DNA from: Bacteroidia bacterium
GTDB lineage: Bacteria > Bacteroidota > Bacteroidia > AKYH767-A > OLB10
NCBI GenBank assembly: GCA_037045145.1
Contig: JBAOIA010000012.1
Location: 434,001-498,000, forward strand
Direction: 5' to 3'
Length of the DNA: 64,000 bases
The notes beneath the pieces are model-generated. The model was not told where the DNA came from. It did not search any database and saw only the letters and a list, made by a program, of their open reading frames with translations. Below, in pieces: positions 44,001 to 51,909 of this stretch. Position 1 is the stretch's first letter; every line of letters begins with the position of its first letter. A program made the translations under genes and the position numbers.

Positions 44001-44245
44001 TTTACTTTTTTGGTGATGCAGGTGTCATTGCAACCAACAATTCCAACAAGTCAATTCAATTCACCAATCTGAAAAGTGATGCAGGCATTGGAACAACATT
44101 TACCATTAAAAAAATGGGGCGCTTTAATGCCATAAAACCACTTACTATACGCTGTGATTTTCCATTCTTATTAAGTAGTGCCCCTTATGCAGAAAAAGAT
44201 TATCTCAAACTCCGTTATGTAATCGGTATCGGCCGAACTTTTTAA
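41045..44245 (+). CDS. M1-family metallopeptidase with C-terminal Omp85-like outer-membrane barrel
   Basis: Seen: with the ATG at 41045, a signal peptide (MKRVFTFSLCYFVFQFVSFA) and a 1066-residue protein. Residues about 30-560 are an M1 peptidase: DANDGMEYPMITM (GAMEN region), the zinc site HEIGH (His385, Glu386, His389) and Glu408 in LLDEGFAQLL (HExxH-x18-E). Residues about 680-1066 read as alternating beta-strands ending in aromatic Phe (VIGIGRTF), with GGGLNLRGYAGYL (Arg934) matching the VRGY/F loop-6 motif of Omp85 barrels about 130 residues before the C-terminus, the usual spacing. I infer an outer-membrane anchored peptidase, facing the periplasm or the surface. It ends 10 bp from convergent ogt. 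Confidence 0.8.
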   Translation: MKRVFTFSLCYFVFQFVSFAQLDQYTSEQNKFYWKNRKPTTDYWQQDVYYNIKAAIDEKTDIISGVEELAYRNNSPDTLKFIFMHLYQNAFVPGSYLDDLYKANQNKVRYGKYESQGLGIEITGLTTLSVNGILINKQTEKTIDNTIMKIMLPQPLLPGHDLVLKIDFKTYYDKTGQRRRLQMFENEGNKHYNGCQWYPKMCVYDSHRAWNTDQHLGREFYGEYGVYDVELTFANNFIVEATGVLVNEKEVLPDDLRKKLDIRNFKERPVSQQPSTIIAADGSTKTWKFHAENVHDFAFTADPSYRLADAYWNGIRCVAIAREQHCYGWQSAAEYTARIIEVFSRDFGMYDYPKIVTADANDGMEYPMITMDNGTDPGFRGLLCHEIGHNWFYGMVGNNETYRPLLDEGFAQLLKSWGMEMLEGYHIPQREPTWKDQKRTEPLTYQMMMAYGPYYNYVLNDKDGFINTHSDGFSSALGHGGGYGMVYFKTATMLYNLQYLLGDSLFLKAMQHYVSKWKFCHPYPEDFRNSITEYVKTDLSWFFDQWMETNKKLDYKICKFRKSEEKDSFNVYFKRKGRMQSSIDFSVYSNCGVKYDYHIPNNLFVKQTDATVLPKWEGWDKLRNTYKAQIKIPCGISSIVIDTTDRLGDAYRLDNRLPRPFKLVFDKWQKPAYSDWKSYVFYIRPDVWFNNYDGLKVGVHAESNYMNAMHFFSGDIWINTTVGQNSLSETADINKNDPASFRINYKTPLKFIASGVNFWIGGGMLDGLTFAKSGGDLTFLNNQVRLFTEYKLMYRRNTNTLEYLLYPNEWQSALMNTSVTLGAEAHYRKNKWNGSVAIQNTSASLFSDYSYSKLSLTNITRYETGKIDWRLRVFGQYGYGQNVPMESALYLAGANPEELMESAWTRSRAFVPYKWLGYGDKTNHFQQGGGLNLRGYAGYLVPQNIDGEQRYFYRAISGASVSLEIDFDRLISLRPAFTKKWLKADLYFFGDAGVIATNNSNKSIQFTNLKSDAGIGTTFTIKKMGRFNAIKPLTIRCDFPFLLSSAPYAEKDYLKLRYVIGIGRTF

Positions 44246-44255
44246 TAGCAAATCT

Positions 44256-44750
44256 TTAATGACTGAAAAGATCCATTTGTTGACTTCCTGACTCAAACTG
44301 TAGCAACTTTTCTTTTCGCCACAAGCCACCGGCATAACCTGTTAATGCACCTGATGTTCCAATTACTCTATGGCATGGAATGACAATTGCAATCGGGTTC
44401 TTTCCATTGGCTGCTGCTGTGGCTCGTATGTTTTTTACATTGCCTGACTGTATTGCCTGTTCATTATAAGAAATGGTTCTTCCGTAGGGCACAGACTTTA
44501 GTTTCTCCCAAACCTGAAGCTGAAATGCTGTTCCCCGAGGTTTTAAATTTAAAGTGAACTCCTTGCGCCTTCCTGAAAAATATTCCTCCAACTCTTTAGC
44601 TATTTGTTCTGCCATTGTTCCTTCAATTATCTCAACGGAACAATAATCGTCATCGAACTCAAGAGAATACACACTATCTGCATCAGTAACCGCTCTCATA
44701 AACCTCAACGGTGTTTGAATATACGAAGTATGAATAGCAGAATACAACAA
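44256..44750 (-). CDS. ogt: Methylated-DNA--protein-cysteine methyltransferase
   Basis: The suicide enzyme moves alkyl groups from O6-alkylguanine to its own cysteine. Seen: an N-terminal domain, GTAFQLQVWEKLKSVPYGRT, and the active site IPCHRVIG with the acceptor Cys126, then GALTGYAGGLWRKEKLLQFE. The 164-residue length is normal. It is the last gene after the surface redox cluster, 34 bp downstream of the Omp28-like lipoprotein gene on the same strand, although nothing links the functions. Confidence 0.95.
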   Translation of the reverse strand: MLYSAIHTSYIQTPLRFMRAVTDADSVYSLEFDDDYCSVEIIEGTMAEQIAKELEEYFSGRRKEFTLNLKPRGTAFQLQVWEKLKSVPYGRTISYNEQAIQSGNVKNIRATAAANGKNPIAIVIPCHRVIGTSGALTGYAGGLWRKEKLLQFESGSQQMDLFSH

Positions 44751-44784
44751 AGGAAAAAACTTTAAACTAAAAATATCAGCCGGT

Positions 44785-45939
44785 TTATGGCTTTATCTTT
44801 CTGAGTTCAGACTGCAACACATAATAGTTGTTAGTCTGATAAACATAAGCCAGAATATAACACTGGTCAACATTATACTTATCAGGAATCTGATAGTTAT
44901 AAAGTCTGATATACTTTGTTGTAAGATCAGGATCGGTAATTAGGTTCTCTCCAAAAGAGCTATTCAATGCTGCCCTAAGCACATGCCTGTGAATATATGC
45001 AGAATCTATCTGTGTAGGTGTTGTAAGGTCATAGTCGAGTTGACATCCGTGAATACTGTCTTCAATAAGAAAAACAGCCAATTTGTAATCATCTCCGAGG
45101 TTGTTCAAAAACTCTGTGCTTACAGTAAGTTGTGCTGTGCGATTGCTTTCATTATATGCAGAATAGATATTTATAAAAGCATCGTTCGGTTTACTTAACT
45201 CCTGCGAAATTGTGGATTGCCAACTGTTGTAGTATTTAATATGAGTGGTTGGGTACCCTACTCTGTTAATCATACTTGAAGGATATGCTGACAAACCAAA
45301 AAAAGTATTCAACTCATCAGAGTTGGGATTTCTGAAATCTTCGGAGAAACAGCTTGGTGGATTATCAGGAACTGCGTAAACTCCGGCATGGTTAGTAGCA
45401 ACAACCAATTGTTCATGATATAGTGGCTCCAACGTGTTAGCAATTATTCGCTGTGCACGTGGGCAGTTGCCACACTTACGCCCGGTATAATCTTCGAGTA
45501 ATACTTTTTTCACCGGATTTGCAGGTGTATATGGAACCACAAAATCTGCCTGACCTGTAAGCGTATCACTAATGGTTGCAGAATATTTAAACGTTAGTGT
45601 TCCGAAAGGTGCCGGAGCTGTTATGTAAACAGAATCATTATCAAATATAGCATCATTGCCGGTTGCAACTTCTGTTACCACATTAGACTGTGCTCCATGC
45701 CAGGTAAACTGAACTGCAATTGTTTTGGGTGACACTGACTCAAGTGAAAACTTGGCAACAAGCACATCAACATCGTCAGACGTTGTAGTTGCATTGAGCA
45801 CTCTAATGTCGTTGAGTGTACCTGGAAGTGAGCCAATGTTAGTTGAATTTTCTTCTTTATATGGACCTTCAACTTTATCGCATGAAACAATTATTGTAAC
45901 AGTAAAAGCTGCAATTGCTAACCAAAATATATTTTTCAT
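44785..45939 (-). CDS. Omp28-related lipoprotein with CGNC thioredoxin-like site
   Basis: Seen: with the ATG at 45939, a lipoprotein signal (VTIIVSCDK), a beta-rich N-terminal region (about residues 20-145), then an Omp28-type thioredoxin-like domain starting KKVLLEDYTGRKCGNCPRAQ with the CGNC pair and a cis-Pro-like region (GLSAYPSSMINRVGYP). Known: Omp28 family members are surface lipoproteins of Bacteroidota, described as antigens; thiol activity is inferred from the CxxC. It is the fifth gene of the minus-strand cluster 50807-44785. No T9SS sorting domain is visible at the C-terminus. Confidence 0.82.
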   Translation of the reverse strand: MKNIFWLAIAAFTVTIIVSCDKVEGPYKEENSTNIGSLPGTLNDIRVLNATTTSDDVDVLVAKFSLESVSPKTIAVQFTWHGAQSNVVTEVATGNDAIFDNDSVYITAPAPFGTLTFKYSATISDTLTGQADFVVPYTPANPVKKVLLEDYTGRKCGNCPRAQRIIANTLEPLYHEQLVVATNHAGVYAVPDNPPSCFSEDFRNPNSDELNTFFGLSAYPSSMINRVGYPTTHIKYYNSWQSTISQELSKPNDAFINIYSAYNESNRTAQLTVSTEFLNNLGDDYKLAVFLIEDSIHGCQLDYDLTTPTQIDSAYIHRHVLRAALNSSFGENLITDPDLTTKYIRLYNYQIPDKYNVDQCYILAYVYQTNNYYVLQSELRKIKP

Positions 45940-45959
45940 TTTCCTGAACATTTAATTTA

Positions 45960-47603
45960 TTAAAAACTTGTACTTATTGACACTGTAAGCCCATTGCTTG
46001 ATGGAACTTGTCTGCACACACCTCCTACACAGAATAAACCTTCACGTTGTCGTCCGTAGCCTAAAGTTATACGGTGCGAATCTTTTGTATATCCAACAAA
46101 ACAATTAAAATAATGGATTCGATGGTCAGATTTCTCATTGCCATAATTATATTGATCAGATACAGCAACAAACCAATTTGGTGAGTATGAATATTCAATC
46201 AGCCCGGCAAGCCATGACTTATAATCTTGTTTTGACTGTAATGTTTGCCATTCTGTTCTAATAGCATTTTTTTCATTTAACTGAAAGGTAAGATCTGCTA
46301 CAATGATATTGTCGTAAATTGTGCCATACTGCTTTGATCCCTGAAATTGAATTTTATCTTTATCATAAACCTGATTAATATACATCAATGTAATTTTTAG
46401 ATTTTTTGACATCTTTCGTGTAATCTCTAAGCTAAAATCTTTGTAGTAAACATCCTTACCAAATTTTCCCCAATCACTTTTATAGAGATCTTTATTAGCA
46501 ACAGGCTCAGTACTCAATGAGTTGGCTCCCGAATAATTTACAATAATATTTGTTCCATAATCTCCTCCCAATTTTGTGCCTTTTTTAATTGTATAGTTTA
46601 CTTCAGCCTCGTAGCCAAATTCGCCATTAGGTTGTGTTGCATAAGGATAAATTGAAGCTAACGAATAGGTATGATATTTTGTCAATGCAGGCAGATAATT
46701 AATCAACAAGTCGTTTAGATTTGCATTACGTTCACTACGAAAGTTCATATTATCAATTCTTTTTGCCGCAAGCAATATTCCCAATCCTTTCTGAGAATAG
46801 GTTGCTTTCAAAAGTGCTGCATCGCCAAACTTATAACTATAGCTGTTTAATGATGATGGGTCATTGTATTTATATGCATACTCCGCATTGATGGTTACCT
46901 TTCCTCTTGTAACATCGAGCCTTCCGGCAAATGCACCAACATTTTCAGGTAAGATATAAACATTATCATCATCTTTCTGATACTTACTTACAAATCCAAA
47001 ACCGGTTGTCACTCTTGTTTTTTTATCATTCCACTTTTTAATCAAATCGTTTATACCTACTTCAGCATCTACCCCTCTAACAATACCTTCTCCGGTTTTA
47101 AAATAATAACGTTGCTTTCCAATAACACCTTTAATAAGAATTCCACTATACGGTTTAAATTTTACTCTAACTCCATCCAATGCATTGTCATAACCAAGTG
47201 TGGGCTCCCAATAGGAACGTAAAATCAATCCACTGCCAAACTGCTCATAAAAATTTCCTACAGTAATAGCTAATTCACCATTGTCATATTCGGCATAGCG
47301 ATGTGCAATTCCGCTGCCATTAAATCTTTTGTCGTAGCCAAGCAATACATTCTGATAAGTTTCATAACGAACACCTGCTTTAAAATTGCCTTTGGTAAAA
47401 ACCAGATCTCCGTAACCATTAAGCAAATATTTCTCTGCAACTTCAGGTGCGCTAATGGTTGAATCCTGAATGTAATATTGTCCGTCAATCTGAAAACTAC
47501 CATGTATTTCGCCTGGCGAATTTTGTGCTTGCGTTAATGCCGGTGCACCTAAAAAAATAACCGGCAATATTCTGCCGGTTATAAGTTTTATTATTTTATT
47601 CAT
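45960..47603 (-). CDS. DUF6029-like outer-membrane beta-barrel protein
   Basis: Seen: signal peptide (MNKIIKLITGRILPVIFLG to TQAQ), GEIHGSFQIDGQYYIQDST at the mature N-terminus, then about 25 alternating strands (GYGDLVFTKGNFKAGVRYE, GELAITVGNFYEQFGSGLIL) ending with a terminal Phe (LTVSISTSF), the usual barrel signature. At 547 residues it resembles proteins annotated DUF6029, from memory. Function is unknown; a porin-like pore or an anchoring platform for the neighbouring thiol proteins is conceivable. It sits between the tlpA-like gene and the Omp28 lipoprotein gene with 20-bp gaps. Confidence 0.72.
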   Translation of the reverse strand: MNKIIKLITGRILPVIFLGAPALTQAQNSPGEIHGSFQIDGQYYIQDSTISAPEVAEKYLLNGYGDLVFTKGNFKAGVRYETYQNVLLGYDKRFNGSGIAHRYAEYDNGELAITVGNFYEQFGSGLILRSYWEPTLGYDNALDGVRVKFKPYSGILIKGVIGKQRYYFKTGEGIVRGVDAEVGINDLIKKWNDKKTRVTTGFGFVSKYQKDDDNVYILPENVGAFAGRLDVTRGKVTINAEYAYKYNDPSSLNSYSYKFGDAALLKATYSQKGLGILLAAKRIDNMNFRSERNANLNDLLINYLPALTKYHTYSLASIYPYATQPNGEFGYEAEVNYTIKKGTKLGGDYGTNIIVNYSGANSLSTEPVANKDLYKSDWGKFGKDVYYKDFSLEITRKMSKNLKITLMYINQVYDKDKIQFQGSKQYGTIYDNIIVADLTFQLNEKNAIRTEWQTLQSKQDYKSWLAGLIEYSYSPNWFVAVSDQYNYGNEKSDHRIHYFNCFVGYTKDSHRITLGYGRQREGLFCVGGVCRQVPSSNGLTVSISTSF

Positions 47604-47623
47604 GAAAAGTCAATAGTTATTTA

Positions 47624-48136
47624 TTAATTCGATTCTTTGGTAAGTGCTTTAATTTCTTCGTACATTTTATGTTCATCGCCCGGTGCATAACCTGTTTTAA
47701 CTGAAACAATTTCGCCCTTACCGTTAACTAAGAAAACATAAGGTACTGCTCCAATATTAAGTGCCCTTTTCAGATCACCATTTGGATCAACATATACCTC
47801 GTAGTCCCAGCCTTTGCCATTAACAAATGGTTTAACATTTGCCATTGTGCGTGCATCGTCAACACTTATTGCTACAATCTTAACTCCTGTTTCTTTCTGC
47901 CATTCTTCGTAATGCTCACTTATGGCTGTAAGTTCATTCACACATGGCTTACACCAGGTAGCCCAAAAATCTAGTACCATGGGCTTACCATTGTTATTTA
48001 GTGATGACGTACTTATAGTTTTTCCATTCATGTCCTTAATATCTACCACGGGAATTGGACGTGACTGAAACACTTGTGCAGACGCTACAGATGAAACAAA
48101 GATAAATGCAACAACTAATTTCTTAAAATGATTCAT
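47624..48136 (-). CDS. TlpA/ResA-like exported thioredoxin
   Basis: Seen: signal peptide (MNHFKKLVVAFIFVSSVASA), then a TlpA fold with KPMVLDFWATWCKPCVNELT (Cys62, Cys65) and the cis-Pro region IGAVPYVFLVNGKGEI. The 170-residue length is standard. Known: TlpA/ResA proteins act as periplasmic disulfide reductants, for example in cytochrome c maturation. Here the neighbours are surface proteins carrying their own CxxC pairs, so it may be their electron donor. It is the third gene of the cluster. Confidence 0.88.
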   Translation of the reverse strand: MNHFKKLVVAFIFVSSVASAQVFQSRPIPVVDIKDMNGKTISTSSLNNNGKPMVLDFWATWCKPCVNELTAISEHYEEWQKETGVKIVAISVDDARTMANVKPFVNGKGWDYEVYVDPNGDLKRALNIGAVPYVFLVNGKGEIVSVKTGYAPGDEHKMYEEIKALTKESN

Positions 48137-48157
48137 TGATTTTTTTTAAATTGAATT

Positions 48158-48859
48158 TTATCTGTTTACTACTAACTTTTGTACTGCTGAATTTTTCCCT
48201 TCAACAAAAAGAGAGATAAAATAAACTCCTGATGGCAAATCGGCTGTTGAAAGTACTATATTTCCTGTCGAAGTACTTACACTAAAACTTTTAACTGTTT
48301 TACCCAACATATTTACAACTTTAACTTCAGCCTTATTTCCTGATTTAACATTATAATTAAATGCTGTAATTGAACGAGCAGGATTTGGTGAAGGTGCACT
48401 TATGCTATTTGCCTTATTTACTTCTTTTACACCAACAGGTGTAATGTGATAATTAATAGCAAACTGTACTGAATCAAGCGGGTTGTTGCCATCAAAAACA
48501 GTATAAGCTACCGTTGTAGTTCCAACATAACCATGACCAAGATAATCACCTCTGAATGATCCTTCTGTTGCACCTGCGTTGATGGTTGCCGGAATAGCAG
48601 ATGACATTACCCCTACTCCATAGCATAAAATTCCCCAACAAAAGTTATGTTCTGTTCCTGGAACTTTGTAAACATCATAGGCATTTAGGCTTGCGTCAAT
48701 TGTATTTTGACTGTTGTTGATTACATATACATAAGAATGCAACAAACTATCTTCAACAGAGCCATAAACATCTGCAGACAAGCCTGTATAACTAAAGCTT
48801 TGTGCTTTAATCAAACTTGTTGATGAAATTAAAATTAGTGCTAGTATAATTTTCTTCAT
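48158..48859 (-). CDS. T9SS-exported protein with C-terminal sorting domain
   Basis: Seen: signal peptide (ending IKAQ), about 125 residues of beta-rich sequence containing a Cys pair in HNFCWGILCYGVGVM, then a type A T9SS sorting domain (about residues 155-233: SAPSPNPARSITAFNY, KVVNMLGKTVKSFSV, DLPSGVYFISLFV, ending VQKLVVNR). Known: such domains route cargo through the outer membrane and are cleaved by PorU. The function of the N-terminal part is unknown. It is the second gene of the cluster; a hairpin separates it from the first gene. Confidence 0.85.
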   Translation of the reverse strand: MKKIILALILISSTSLIKAQSFSYTGLSADVYGSVEDSLLHSYVYVINNSQNTIDASLNAYDVYKVPGTEHNFCWGILCYGVGVMSSAIPATINAGATEGSFRGDYLGHGYVGTTTVAYTVFDGNNPLDSVQFAINYHITPVGVKEVNKANSISAPSPNPARSITAFNYNVKSGNKAEVKVVNMLGKTVKSFSVSTSTGNIVLSTADLPSGVYFISLFVEGKNSAVQKLVVNR

Positions 48860-48874
48860 AATATTTTTTTTTAA

Positions 48875-48905
48875 GCTGTCCCGGTATCATTGATTCCGGG
48901 ACAGC
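48875..48905 (-). promoter_or_regulatory. Intercistronic hairpin between two T9SS-cargo genes
   Basis: A perfect 10-bp inverted repeat, GCTGTCCCGG (48875-48884) with CCGGGACAGC (48896-48905), with an 11-base loop, lies in the 58-bp gap between the Omp28/T9SS gene and the next gene of the same strand. On the transcribed strand it is followed by an A-rich run, not by T residues, so it is not a classical terminator; mRNA 3'-end protection or processing is more likely. Confidence 0.6.
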
Positions 48906-48917
48906 ATTTTATTTAAT

Positions 48918-50807
48918 TTATTTAATTGTTACTTTTTGATAAGAAACTGCATCACCAGAACGTACTTCAAGCGTGTAAACTCCTGCTGCAAAATCCGAAG
49001 TTTTTACATTCTCATTTACAACAGAAACAGTGCCGAGATTTTTCTGAAACAACTGTCTTCCTGAAATATCGGTTAAGGAAATGGTCATTGGAAGCGATTT
49101 TTCCAAAGTAGCAGTGATATTCAACACATCAGATGCAGGATTTGGGTAAACCTGCAATGAGGTAACACCTTCAATCTGATGAACAGAAGTTACACCTGTT
49201 AAATTAATATCATCAACATAAAGGTTGTTACCATAGCCTGATGTTGCTTTAAAGGCAAATAATACAGAAGGCTGTCCTACAAAATTAGCAAGCGAAACTG
49301 TTTCGGCTCTCCATTGCGCTGCTGATGATGGTGTAAAGGAGGCAGTTTGTGCAGCAGTGGTTGAAAGTGTTGCACCTGCTTTATTATATACAGATGTCCA
49401 GGTTGCGCCACAATCGGTAGAAACACGCACTTCTAAACGATCGTTTTCATTTGAATATTGGCAATATGCCACACTGAAAGTCAATTGAGGGTTTGAAGCA
49501 TTGGTAAAATCAACAGGTGTATATGGTAAAAGTTCATCTACCTGACCATTTGCTGAATTATAAAAATTCATTCTTGCAGAACCACCGGGAGTTAATTGAA
49601 AACCACCTACTGCACTTCTAGTCCAGGTATAGCCATTATCAACATTATTCAAAATCCAATTTGCCGGAGGAAACGTTGTTGAAAGAAAATCCTGACTGAA
49701 TGATGTAGTTGGTGCTGCTGCTTGTGCAACAGGTGCACTAAAGTTCAGGTTGATGTTATAATAATCCGGGTTTCCATTAACACTTGTCAATTTAGCAGTA
49801 AAGTTTTGCATGCCACCACCGGGTAAAGTCATATTAGGTAATGTTATTACAGTTGATGCACCGGCTGCTAATGTACCAGACCAATTATAAGTCTGCATTG
49901 TCTGTCCAGCGATTCCAAATTCAATATCGGCAGAAGTTAAATTTCCACCTCCTCCATAGTTGGTTAAAGTAACTGCTGGGTCTAATGAACTAGTACAAGA
50001 AAACATAGTAGAAAGATTTGTAATTGCAGCTAATGGAACAACTGCTGCAACAGTACTTCTGCCACCTTGCATAATTTCTTTTGTTGCATCGTTCTGAACA
50101 AAGGCTACAGCACGAAGCATTGGCCAATAAGGTAGATATACTGTAGGAATATTGGATGGAACGTTTATTGTCCACTGCTCATCTAAAACTACTGAATCAC
50201 CTACAGCCCATGTTGCAGGTAATACCGTCCCTGTACCATTGGGTAACATTTTACGCATCACATCAGAATAGTGCGATTCTCCGTTTGGAGAGGTATAACC
50301 ATAGTTGTCTTTTTCTGTAATTGCAATTCTAGCTTTTAAACTTGACAGTCCGGAAACAGCTTGTGTAGCACGAATAACAGCATGAACATAAATGATATCG
50401 AAGGTAGGTGAAAAACTGTGTGTAACATCTATTGTAAATGGTGATGTTGATGCCACTCTCGAATTAAGTGTTGCAACCGGGAACGAACCCGCATTGCCAT
50501 TCCAAACATTACCATCTAAAAATGCATGAGGTGAATAATTGTTTGCATAATATGATGTTCTGTTACCTATATCTATAGTGTTATAAGTATAAAAATTAGG
50601 CCCGCTTGAAGGAATATTATTCTGATACTTTATTGGTAAAGTATAAGAGTTTGCATTCAACTTGGCGTTGAAACCCGGATTATTTGCTGCACATGGGCCA
50701 CACGTTTCACCGGTAAACTCTTCAACAACTACATAGCGCTGTGATTGAGCATTTGCTAAACCCACTACTAAACACGCCATTGTTAAAATGGTAGAGATTT
50801 TTTTCAT
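48918..50807 (-). CDS. Omp28-like exported thiol protein with T9SS sorting domain
   Basis: Seen: signal peptide (ending ANAQ), an Omp28/thioredoxin-like domain beginning RYVVVEEFTGETCGPCAANN with a CGPC pair and YSPHAFLDG as its cis-Pro-like region, a central beta-sandwich repeat (residues about 250-350), a jelly-roll-like section (TTSFSQDFLSTTFPPANWIL to NLYVDDINLTG), and a C-terminal T9SS type A domain (VYPNPASDVLNITATL, ending SYQKVTIK). At 629 residues it is the first and largest gene of the cluster. I infer a cell-surface disulfide-active protein; its partner is unknown. Confidence 0.85.
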   Translation of the reverse strand: MKKISTILTMACLVVGLANAQSQRYVVVEEFTGETCGPCAANNPGFNAKLNANSYTLPIKYQNNIPSSGPNFYTYNTIDIGNRTSYYANNYSPHAFLDGNVWNGNAGSFPVATLNSRVASTSPFTIDVTHSFSPTFDIIYVHAVIRATQAVSGLSSLKARIAITEKDNYGYTSPNGESHYSDVMRKMLPNGTGTVLPATWAVGDSVVLDEQWTINVPSNIPTVYLPYWPMLRAVAFVQNDATKEIMQGGRSTVAAVVPLAAITNLSTMFSCTSSLDPAVTLTNYGGGGNLTSADIEFGIAGQTMQTYNWSGTLAAGASTVITLPNMTLPGGGMQNFTAKLTSVNGNPDYYNINLNFSAPVAQAAAPTTSFSQDFLSTTFPPANWILNNVDNGYTWTRSAVGGFQLTPGGSARMNFYNSANGQVDELLPYTPVDFTNASNPQLTFSVAYCQYSNENDRLEVRVSTDCGATWTSVYNKAGATLSTTAAQTASFTPSSAAQWRAETVSLANFVGQPSVLFAFKATSGYGNNLYVDDINLTGVTSVHQIEGVTSLQVYPNPASDVLNITATLEKSLPMTISLTDISGRQLFQKNLGTVSVVNENVKTSDFAAGVYTLEVRSGDAVSYQKVTIK

Positions 50808-50839
50808 TATTATAAATATTTGATTTTAAAATTATTGGA

Positions 50840-50867
50840 TAAAAGTACTTACTTTTTAGAAGTCCAA
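50840..50867 (-). promoter_or_regulatory. Probable promoter of the surface redox cluster
   Basis: On the minus strand, TTG (50865-50867), a 17-bp spacer and TACTTTTA (50840-50847), which has one mismatch (final G to A) from TAnnTTTG. The predicted start is about 26 bases upstream of the ATG at 50807. Confidence 0.35.
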
Positions 50868-50937
50868 TGTCTAAAAAATGCCATTTTTAACAAATTAGTA
50901 AAATCTAGTCCTAAGTGAGTATTTATAGCCATAGTTT

Positions 50938-51909
50938 TTATAACGCATCATGGCAAATGGGTATTACAAGCCATTGATTTTGATGAAGAAACCGATCCTT
51001 TAATTTAGGTTCTGTCAGAACTATAAAGGGAATTTTAGCACTCATTGGTCCGGTATTTAACGGATTTTGCAAAAATCCACACCGTTTCAATTGCTGACCC
51101 TCAGATGATTCCGGTATTGCAATTGTGATGAGACCTATTAAATTTTTCTCTAAACAAACTTTGCCGGCATATCTGAATAATGCCTTTAATGTATTCTCTG
51201 TTTGACCACAATAATCAAGTATAAAAAGTTTGTCGCCATCCTGATAGTAAATTAAAAAGCCTACATTTTCGTTAGACTTTTTACAAAGCACACAACGGTA
51301 CACAAAGCGCGGATTGGCCAACCGCCAGGTTAAAAATGAATGGCTATAAATTGGAGTAATATCTCTTTTTGCTCTATATTTATTGTATAATGCAACAATA
51401 TCATTTAAATCAGAAGTTTCAGAGATATGATAATCCTTTAATCTTTTTGAAAACAAATTTCTCCATTTAAGCTGCAATTTATGTTTAAAGAAATACCTCA
51501 CATCAGCAAGGTGCTTCCACCCTATTTTAATCAATCCGGGAGTAGATTTTGTGCCGCCAAAGCCAATCACAATAAGAGGATTTTTTTCTTTTATTTTATT
51601 AAAACAGCAAGTTGCTAACTTCTCAAACAATCCTTGTCTTCGAAAATCAGGATGAGTCATGGCATCTCCGGATTGATAAATAGTTGTCTGAATCCCATTC
51701 GCATTATACAAACCGGGGAACACTCCTTTAAAGCCTACTAATCTATTTCCATGAAATGCACCAAAACCAATAAAATTTCCGGCAGGATTATTTAAGTATT
51801 TCCATTTAAAATAATCTTCGTCAACCTGCATGCCAAAGCAGTCTTGCATTAGCTGAGGCAACAAATTTAGCTCATCAACTTGTAATTGACGTAAAACTAA
51901 ATCACTCAT
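50938..51909 (-). CDS. GNAT-fold acetyltransferase in an exopolysaccharide cluster
   Basis: Seen: N-terminal GNAT half (LLPQLMQDCFGMQVDEDYFK, IGFGAFHGNRLVGFKGVFPG), the acetyl-CoA loop with QSGDAMTHPDFRRQGLFEKL matching RxxGxG/A, and a C-terminal second domain (DITPIYSHSFLTWRLANPR). At 323 residues it is of the double-domain Acetyltransf_9 type. Known: related genes acetylate or modify sugars in polysaccharide loci. It overlaps the polysaccharide deacetylase gene by 4 bp, which supports a role in glycan modification. The acceptor is unknown. Confidence 0.72.
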   Translation of the reverse strand: MSDLVLRQLQVDELNLLPQLMQDCFGMQVDEDYFKWKYLNNPAGNFIGFGAFHGNRLVGFKGVFPGLYNANGIQTTIYQSGDAMTHPDFRRQGLFEKLATCCFNKIKEKNPLIVIGFGGTKSTPGLIKIGWKHLADVRYFFKHKLQLKWRNLFSKRLKDYHISETSDLNDIVALYNKYRAKRDITPIYSHSFLTWRLANPRFVYRCVLCKKSNENVGFLIYYQDGDKLFILDYCGQTENTLKALFRYAGKVCLEKNLIGLITIAIPESSEGQQLKRCGFLQNPLNTGPMSAKIPFIVLTEPKLKDRFLHQNQWLVIPICHDAL

